Source: Gemmatimonadota bacterium (GTDB taxonomy: Bacteria; Gemmatimonadota; Gemmatimonadetes; Gemmatimonadales; GWC2-71-9). Taken from it: a stretch of 5,356 nucleotides of DNA. This document shows positions 1 to 3,976 of this stretch, in pieces (position 1 is the first letter of the stretch; every line of letters begins with the position of its first letter). Location of the stretch: assembly GCA_022573095.1 (NCBI GenBank), contig JACZUR010000162.1, positions 1 to 5,356 on the forward strand, written 5' to 3'. The notes beneath the pieces were generated by a model. It was not told where the DNA came from. It did no database searches and saw only the letters and a list, made by a program, of their open reading frames with translations. Both the position numbers and the translations under genes were made by a program.

Positions 1-814
1 CGTGGCCCGAGTCCCCCGCCTCGTCCCACAGGTCTACCATCACCGTCTCTATCGCTTCAAAAATGTCTTCCGGTTCTACGAAGGCAGCCTCGATGTCGAT
101 TTGTGTGAATTCCGGCTGCCGATCAGCCCGGAGATCTTCGTCGCGAAAACAGCGGGCGATCTGGAAGTAGCGGTCGAATCCGGCGGTCATTAGGATCTGC
201 TTGTAGATCTGCGGCGACTGGGGAAGCGAGTAGAACTGCCCCTTTGAAACGCGCGAAGGTACCAGATAGTCCCGCGCGCCCTCCGGCGTGGGCCTGGTCA
301 GGATCGGGGTTTCTATCTCTAGGAAGCCTCTTTGCGACAGCGTCGCTCGAGTACGCTGGAGTAACTTGTGCCGCAGAATCAGATTCGCCTGAAGTTCGGG
401 ACGCCGAAGATCGATGTCTCGGTGGCGCAGCCGAAGCTCTTCCGACGGCAGTTCCTCACCCTTTGGCCTCCATACAGGAATCGGTTGGCGCGTAGCGACG
501 CTGAGCACTTCGAGCGAACTCGCCCTCACCTCTACATCCCCCGTCGCCATCTCGGGATTGCGCGCATCGTCAGGCCTGGCGCGGACCACTCCTCGCACTC
601 TCACAACTGTCTCGGCGGCTATGCCCGAGGCGTTCTCAATCTCCTGGGCGGAAATCTGCCCGGGCTCCAACGCGATCTGCACCAAGCCATCCCTGTCACG
701 CAAGTCGAGAAAGATGAAACCACCAAGGTCCCTGCGCTTGTGCACCCAGCCACCCAAGACGACTTCCTCGCCGATATGCGAGGCACGCAAAGAGCCGCAG
801 CGGTGCGTACGCAT
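1..814 (-). CDS. aspS: Aspartyl-tRNA synthetase, N-terminal 271 residues (C-terminus off window)
   Basis: Class II aminoacyl-tRNA synthetase of the bacterial AspRS type, which charges tRNA-Asp with aspartate in the cytoplasm. The frame is open from ATG 814 to the left edge, giving 271 of the roughly 590 residues usual for the family. Residues 1-105 form the OB-fold anticodon-binding domain: MRTHRCG opening, GGWVHKRRDLGG at 21-32, FLDLRDRDG at 35-43, and NPEMATGDVEV near 86-96. The catalytic domain follows, with the motif 1 region GFLEIETPILT (163-173), the PEGARDYLVPSR stretch (177-188), LPQSPQIYKQ (197-206) and motif 2 CFRDEDLRADRQPEFTQID (222-240). Motif 3 and the bacterial insertion lie beyond the edge. 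The ATG start gives an N-terminus that matches the family exactly. An in-frame GTG at 829 is an alternative, and neither start has a clear Shine-Dalgarno sequence. Residue 30 is Leu, as in Asp-specific E. coli AspRS. The gene diverges from rlmN. Identification is secure. Confidence 0.97.
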   Translation of the reverse strand, partial: MRTHRCGSLRASHIGEEVVLGGWVHKRRDLGGFIFLDLRDRDGLVQIALEPGQISAQEIENASGIAAETVVRVRGVVRARPDDARNPEMATGDVEVRASSLEVLSVATRQPIPVWRPKGEELPSEELRLRHRDIDLRRPELQANLILRHKLLQRTRATLSQRGFLEIETPILTRPTPEGARDYLVPSRVSKGQFYSLPQSPQIYKQILMTAGFDRYFQIARCFRDEDLRADRQPEFTQIDIEAAFVEPEDIFEAIETVMVDLWDEAGDSGH

Positions 815-825
815 CGCCGTTGCCG

Positions 826-978
826 TCACGTGTTTATCAAGTCTCGAATGTCCGTAGTGGCTATCCTGGTATGGTCAAGGAAGTACCGATACCGATCCGC
901 AGCGATCGCTGCCCAATCGCCGGTCCCGGGTTCCAAGCGTGAGTCGACCGCCTCCCTGGAGTTCGGCGACCGCGCCAA
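826..978 (-). CDS. Possible small ORF upstream of aspS (50 aa, unrecognised)
   Basis: This is a weak candidate. A frame starting at TTG 978 (first possible start after a TGA about 33 nt upstream) runs 50 codons to TGA at 828-826. The predicted peptide contains ADRYRYFLDHTRIATTDIRD near its C-terminal end and has no motif I recognise. Two points favour it: codon third positions are mostly G or C, as in neighbouring genes, and its stop codon overlaps the alternative aspS start GTG 829 as GTGA, a common coupling arrangement. Against it are the rare start, no Shine-Dalgarno sequence, no family match and a perfect palindrome inside it. It could be a leader peptide, a remnant of an upstream gene, or chance in the aspS 5' leader. 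Confidence 0.2.
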   Translation of the reverse strand: MARSPNSREAVDSRLEPGTGDWAAIAADRYRYFLDHTRIATTDIRDLINT

Positions 979-1032
979 ATGGTTTGCAGTATCTGTGAGG
1001 TGCGTTCAATAGCCAAATTCTACTCTGACAAC

Positions 1033-1061
1033 AACATAACGGCACAAAAACCGGGCATCAA
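1033..1061 (-). promoter_or_regulatory. Candidate sigma70-type promoter for aspS
   Basis: Reading leftward, TTGATG (1061-1056) is followed after exactly 17 nt by TATGTT (1038-1033), each matching the consensus at four of six positions. Transcription would start near 1026 and leave a leader of about 210 nt before the aspS ATG. A second possible -10, TAGAAT (1022-1017), has TTGTGC 19 nt upstream. The stretch is noticeably more AT-rich than the flanking genes, as expected for a promoter. The assignment rests on pattern matching alone. Confidence 0.35.
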
Positions 1062-1069
1062 GCACTTCC

Positions 1070-1098
1070 TTGACTCTTCTCGCAGTGTATACTAAGCT
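1070..1098 (+). promoter_or_regulatory. Candidate sigma70-type promoter for rlmN
   Basis: TTGACT (1070-1075) is a near-perfect -35 box. A good -10-like TATACT lies at 1088-1093, but the spacer is only 12 nt. With the preferred 17-nt spacer the -10 would be TAAGCT (1093-1098), a weaker match. Either choice puts the start near 1100-1105 and a leader of about 115 nt before rlmN. It abuts the leftward aspS promoter candidate, consistent with a divergent control region. An imperfect dyad (1092-1118) overlaps its downstream edge. Confidence 0.35.
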
Positions 1099-1130
1099 TT
1101 TGTGGTAAAACGACTTAGCTCCCTTTTGAA

Positions 1131-1207
1131 CGAAATCGGCCTGTTCTTCCGTGCGCGGGCGGCACCTCCCCTCACCCCCGCACCACCGATTTCGCTCGGA
1201 TCCGAGC
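1131..1207 (+). promoter_or_regulatory. Foldable 5' leader of rlmN with tandem hairpins
   Basis: A perfect 9-bp inverted repeat, CGAAATCGG (1131-1139) and CCGATTTCG (1186-1194), encloses an inner stem. In the inner stem GTGCG (1151-1155) pairs with CGCAC (1179-1183), and after one C-C mismatch GGG (1157-1159) pairs with CCC (1175-1177). Directly after it lies the perfect 14-bp palindrome GCTCGGATCCGAGC (1194-1207), which in RNA can form a 5-bp stem with a GAUC loop ending 10 nt before the rlmN ATG. There is no U-tract, so it is not a standard intrinsic terminator. It matches no riboswitch class I know. It could modulate ribosome access, or the palindrome could be a DNA operator. Confidence 0.4.
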
Positions 1208-1217
1208 CGGAATAAAT

Positions 1218-2258
1218 ATGAATCTGTTAAACATGGCGCCCGACCGGTCGCTCGGAGTTCTTGCTGATTTTGCCGATCGGAACGGCCTTGACTCGTACAG
1301 GACGGACCAGATCCACCGCTGGCTCTGGCGGCGCCCGGTAGACAGCTGGTCGGACGCTAGCAACATTCCGGCTGGGACAGCCGAGATCTTGAATGCGGAA
1401 TTTGCCCTACCGCGTTTGGAACTCGTCTCGAGACAAGAGTCCAGCGACGGGACGACCAAGTTCTTATGGGGACTGCACGACGGAGAGCGGGTGGAGTCGG
1501 TTCTGATCCCGGAGGGTAGGCGCCGTACTCTCTGTATCTCTTCTCAAGTCGGGTGCGCCTTTGGCTGTGTCTTCTGCGCCACCGGGACCATGGGTCTCAT
1601 CCGGAATCTGGATCCCTGGGAGATCGCCGGGCAGGTACGCGAGTTGCTGGTTCAAGGGGCGGCGCGACCATCGAACATAGTGTTCATGGGAATGGGCGAA
1701 CCACTGCATAACTGGGAATCGGTCGATACCGCACTCTCCATCTTCAATGCACGGCTAGGCTTCGGCATCGGCGCCCGTAGTATAACGGTTAGTACCGTCG
1801 GTCTCGTTCCGCGTCTGGCCGACCTAGCCGCAAGACCCGAGCAGTTTGGGTTGGCCATTTCACTCCATGCGCCGACTACGGCTAAACGCCGCAGACTTCT
1901 CCCGGTCGAACGCAAGTACCCGATTCCGGATCTTCTCAAAGCACTCCAACAGTTCAAACGCCGGGTAACGTTCGAGTATGTTATGATCGACGGCGTCAAC
2001 GACCTAGACGAAGATGCCAGAGACCTGGCAGAGATAGCTCGGCCGCTGGGGGCAATGGTAAATCTCATACCGCTCCATCCCGGCGGGGCTGCAGACTACA
2101 GCGGCAGCAGCACTTCAAGAAGACGGGATTTTGCGAAAATCCTTACTTCGTTCGGTGTCAAAGCAATCGTAAGACGTAGCCGCGGTCTCGATATCGCTGC
2201 GGCCTGCGGCCAACTACGGGTTTCCCTTGAACGGGATGGACACATCGGCGCCGAGTAA
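1218..2258 (+). CDS. rlmN: Dual-specificity 23S rRNA / tRNA adenine-C2 methyltransferase RlmN
   Basis: Radical-SAM enzyme that methylates C2 of A2503 in 23S rRNA and, in characterised members, A37 of certain tRNAs. At 346 residues it is complete, slightly shorter than E. coli RlmN. An N-terminal helical domain (about 10-90) precedes the radical-SAM barrel. The 4Fe-4S motif is C113-x3-C117-x2-C120. C106 (TLCISSQVGC) and C330 (AACGQL) occupy the places of E. coli C118 and the methyl-carrying C355; E93 sits 13 residues before C106, like E. coli E105. GMGEPLHN (158-165) is the SAM-binding GEP-type motif, followed by STVGLVPRL (192-200), LAISLHAP (212-219) and VNLIPLHPGG (281-290). H287 lies where E. 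coli has Asn312. The ATG at 1218 has only a weak CGGA upstream; an ATG at 1233 is a poorer alternative. The 3' end overlaps the convergent LytR_C gene by 45 nt. Confidence 0.97.
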   Translation: MNLLNMAPDRSLGVLADFADRNGLDSYRTDQIHRWLWRRPVDSWSDASNIPAGTAEILNAEFALPRLELVSRQESSDGTTKFLWGLHDGERVESVLIPEGRRRTLCISSQVGCAFGCVFCATGTMGLIRNLDPWEIAGQVRELLVQGAARPSNIVFMGMGEPLHNWESVDTALSIFNARLGFGIGARSITVSTVGLVPRLADLAARPEQFGLAISLHAPTTAKRRRLLPVERKYPIPDLLKALQQFKRRVTFEYVMIDGVNDLDEDARDLAEIARPLGAMVNLIPLHPGGAADYSGSSTSRRRDFAKILTSFGVKAIVRRSRGLDIAAACGQLRVSLERDGHIGAE

Positions 2259-2633
2259 GACGGTTACTTCGAGTAACAGACTTGAGTCGAGATCGATTTC
2301 CATGAGACCCCGCCCCATGAGTTCCCGAATTATGCTTGCAGGTACGCTATCGCCGCGCCGGACAATGATTCGTGTGGAGTCGAGGTCTTGGTCCCGGGCA
2401 GTCCCGTAGTAAACAACGTCCACACCCAGTTCCCGCAACTGACCGGTGGCATCCCGCGCGAGACCTAGCCGCGTCGTGGCATTCAGCACCTCTATCCGAA
2501 AGTCATACAGTTCACCCGGGATCACCGTCTCGGTCAGGTCGCCATCGCTCGGCCGCAGCATCCACCAGACCGCAACCGAGGCAGCGGCAGCGAGTGCGGC
2601 GATGGCTAGCGAGATTCTAGCAGCGCGTTCCAA
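2214..2633 (-). CDS. Membrane-anchored LytR_C-domain protein
   Basis: A 139-residue protein with a short basic N-terminus, one membrane segment (about residues 7-26, Ala/Val rich, ending VWWML) and an extracytoplasmic LytR C-terminal-type domain (about 45-131). The domain is recognised from IEVLNATTRLGLARDATGQL (47-66), the central GVDVVYYGTA (70-79), RIIVRRGD (88-95) and the closing VTVLLGADV (123-131). The catalytic LytR-CpsA-Psr phosphotransferase domain is absent, so cell-wall polymer ligation is not expected; the role of stand-alone LytR_C domains is unknown and may be envelope binding. The start is TTG 2633, the first start codon after an in-frame TGA, and it gives a sensible membrane anchor. 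It overlaps the end of the yqeK-like gene by 28 nt and has no strong Shine-Dalgarno sequence, so coupled translation is likely. It is the last gene of the leftward operon. Confidence 0.8.
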   Translation of the reverse strand: MERAARISLAIAALAAAASVAVWWMLRPSDGDLTETVIPGELYDFRIEVLNATTRLGLARDATGQLRELGVDVVYYGTARDQDLDSTRIIVRRGDSVPASIIRELMGRGLMEIDLDSSLLLEVTVLLGADVSIPFKGNP

Positions 2634-3151
2634 AATTCAGACGTCTCAGGAAGGAGAGGCCAGTTACGGCTCCTGACCCAGGAAACTCTCCCGCGAGCCA
2701 CTTCAAACAGCGCGCGTTCGAAATCCTCCGCCACCAGCCGAATCAGCGATTCCCTACCGTTGGAATCGAAGTTTCTACCCGGCTCGAGATAATCCGCCAT
2801 ATAGAGCACTTTGCCGACGTCGTCCCACCCAGCGTAGCCTGCGGAGTGGTAGCGCACCGCGTCCAGGACCTGCGCATCGGACTCACCCTCGCTTTCAGCG
2901 ATTGATGCGGCGGCGGGTCCGTGAAGTAGATCTTCCGGTTCCCAGTCTATCTGCGCCAGTTCCCGGAGCCGGGCGGACGCGGCGTCCTTCAAAGCATCGT
3001 GGAAATAGGTAGCCCTCAACCAACGGTTCAGCTCCTCCTGCGTCGGCGCCAGTTCGGCGGACCATGCTCGAACTAGATTTGCGACTCGCTCGATATGCGC
3101 TCGTCTCTCATCACTCACGACCGCCCAGGATGGTAACCGGGGTTCACTCAT
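2606..3151 (-). CDS. yqeK: YqeK-like HD-domain nucleotide hydrolase
   Basis: A 181-residue HD-superfamily metal-dependent phosphohydrolase resembling YqeK, whose characterised members hydrolyse diadenosine tetraphosphate symmetrically to ADP. The metal-ligand pattern is complete: H19 (RRAHIERVA), H51-D52 (YFHDALKD), H77 (LLHGPAAASIAES), H102 (AVRYHSAG) and D120 in YMADYLEPGRNF, a close match to the YqeK signature VADYIEPNR. Length is typical of YqeK. It starts with ATG 3151, which overlaps the folK stop as ATGA, so the two are almost certainly translationally coupled. YqeK usually lies between nadD and rsfS; here it follows folB-folK, and only the LytR_C neighbour is kept. Substrate is inferred from the family. 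Confidence 0.87.
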   Translation of the reverse strand: MSEPRLPSWAVVSDERRAHIERVANLVRAWSAELAPTQEELNRWLRATYFHDALKDAASARLRELAQIDWEPEDLLHGPAAASIAESEGESDAQVLDAVRYHSAGYAGWDDVGKVLYMADYLEPGRNFDSNGRESLIRLVAEDFERALFEVARGRVSWVRSRNWPLLPETSEFWNALLESR

Positions 3152-3585
3152 CGTCTGTCGCTGAGAATGTTTTCAAGTTCCTTCAACTCGCGTTGCCAGA
3201 AGTTTCGGTGGGCAAGTTGCGGATGAGGAATTACCAGGTCAGGCTCATTCACCACCTTTTTCCCAAATGTTACGATGTCGACATCGATGGTTCTCGGACA
3301 CCATCTGGGCAGGTCCTCACTCCTCACTCTTCCCCCTTGTTTCTCTATCTCCATGCACAGCGACAGCAGTTCCTCCGGAGACATATCTGTTCTGACGGCA
3401 ACCATCTGGTTGAGGTACGGGCCCTGCTCTCCAGGTCCCACGGCCGTTGTTTCGTCTATGGAACTTTGCGCCAGAACTTCACATCCCGGGCTGGCTGATG
3501 CGAGGGAGAGGGCTGCGGCGAGGTTAGCCTCTCGGTCTCCGAGGTTCGAACCGAGAGCGAGAAAAGCAACTTCAGTGTTCGGCAC
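3148..3585 (-). CDS. folK: 2-amino-4-hydroxy-6-hydroxymethyldihydropteridine pyrophosphokinase (HPPK)
   Basis: Transfers pyrophosphate from ATP to 6-hydroxymethyl-7,8-dihydropterin in folate synthesis, directly after the FolB step. With the GTG start at 3585 it has 145 residues. Visible motifs are FLALGSNLGDREANL (8-22), GPYLNQMVAV (55-64, pterin site Asn59), GGRVRSEDLPRWCPRTIDVD (84-103) with the two metal aspartates D101 and D103, and IPHPQLAHRNF (119-129). Oddities are RWCPR, where RWGPR is usual, and the C-terminus FWQRELKELENI, which replaces the usual FVLxPLxEIAP. The start is uncertain: the frame stays open to ATGs at 3612 and 3627, but those would add residues inside folB that have no family counterpart. 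For the GTG, the purine run AAGGGAG is only one base upstream, closer than normal. It overlaps folB by 14 nt and the yqeK-like gene by 4 nt. Confidence 0.92.
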   Translation of the reverse strand: MPNTEVAFLALGSNLGDREANLAAALSLASASPGCEVLAQSSIDETTAVGPGEQGPYLNQMVAVRTDMSPEELLSLCMEIEKQGGRVRSEDLPRWCPRTIDVDIVTFGKKVVNEPDLVIPHPQLAHRNFWQRELKELENILSDRR

Positions 3586-3937
3586 GCTCCCTTGTGATCT
3601 CCACTTCAACATGATCCAGCGGGCCATCGATGGGAACGTGCGGCTTGCGGGCTACCACTCTGACGCGCTCAACCGCGTTTATATCCAGCGTGCGCGCTGC
3701 CACCTTTTCGCAGAGAGCCTCCAACAATTTGTGGGGGCTCTTGCCCACCGTATCAGCGACGATTCTGTAGAGGTCCCTGTAGTCCATTAGCTCTTTCGGA
3801 GAATCGCTCTCGCCCACCGAGCGTAGCGGAAGCCAGACCGTCAGGTCGAGTTCGATCGGCTGTGGTACATGTTCTTCATGAGGCAGCAAGCCAACGCACG
3901 TGTGGAAACGCATCCCCTTCAGTTCGATCTTATCCAT
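3572..3937 (-). CDS. folB: Dihydroneopterin aldolase
   Basis: Cleaves 7,8-dihydroneopterin to 6-hydroxymethyl-7,8-dihydropterin and glycolaldehyde in folate synthesis, supplying the substrate of the adjacent FolK; characterised family members form octamers in the cytosol. The 121-residue protein opens MDKIELKGMRF, typical of FolB. Residues corresponding to the S. aureus active site are present: Glu21/22 in LLPHEEHVPQ, Tyr53 in MDYRDLY, Leu72-Glu73 in KLLEALCEKVA and Lys98 in VARKPHVPIDG, followed by the closing VEVEITRE strand. ATG 3937 is preferred over the in-frame GTG 3946 because it gives the family N-terminus and has a GAG about 9 nt upstream. It lies 39 nt after the HD-GYP gene and overlaps folK by 14 nt, so it is part of the same operon. 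Confidence 0.93.
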   Translation of the reverse strand: MDKIELKGMRFHTCVGLLPHEEHVPQPIELDLTVWLPLRSVGESDSPKELMDYRDLYRIVADTVGKSPHKLLEALCEKVAARTLDINAVERVRVVARKPHVPIDGPLDHVEVEITRERAEH

Positions 3938-3976
3938 GGTTGTCACTCGATGTACTTGGGGTTCAGAGGGGATTGC

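Larger units (their letters stand above)
815..1217. other. Divergent aspS-rlmN intergenic region (about 400 bp)
   Basis: No well-supported gene lies here. The aspS-proximal part (815-1018) is GC-rich and contains the weak 50-codon ORF and the palindrome GCAGCGATCGCTGC (899-912). The middle (about 1015-1110) is more AT-rich and holds back-to-back promoter candidates. The rlmN-proximal part (1111-1217) is the foldable leader. I found no cloverleaf, no intrinsic terminator with a T-run and no tandem repeats. Confidence 0.75.

Noticed and set aside
368..1012. Long rightward open frame of 214 codons
   Set aside because: It lies mostly antisense to aspS, whose motifs are unmistakable, and shows no domain of its own; the GC-rich third positions of aspS create it.
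1098..1110. TTTT...AAAA arms as an intrinsic terminator
   Set aside because: There is no GC-rich stem and no following T-run; it sits just downstream of the promoter candidate, not after a gene.
3529..3557. 8-bp inverted repeat (CTCTCGGT / ACCGAGAG) with a GGTTCGAACC core resembling a tRNA T-arm
   Set aside because: It falls in the folK codons for the invariant GSNLGDRE motif; no cloverleaf can be drawn around it.
3586..3627. Upstream extension of folK to ATG 3612 or 3627
   Set aside because: The added residues (MARWIMLKWRSQGS) lie in the end of folB and have no counterpart in FolK proteins.
3275..3790. Rightward open frame of 171 codons across folK and folB
   Set aside because: It is antisense to two clearly identified folate genes and has no recognisable domain.
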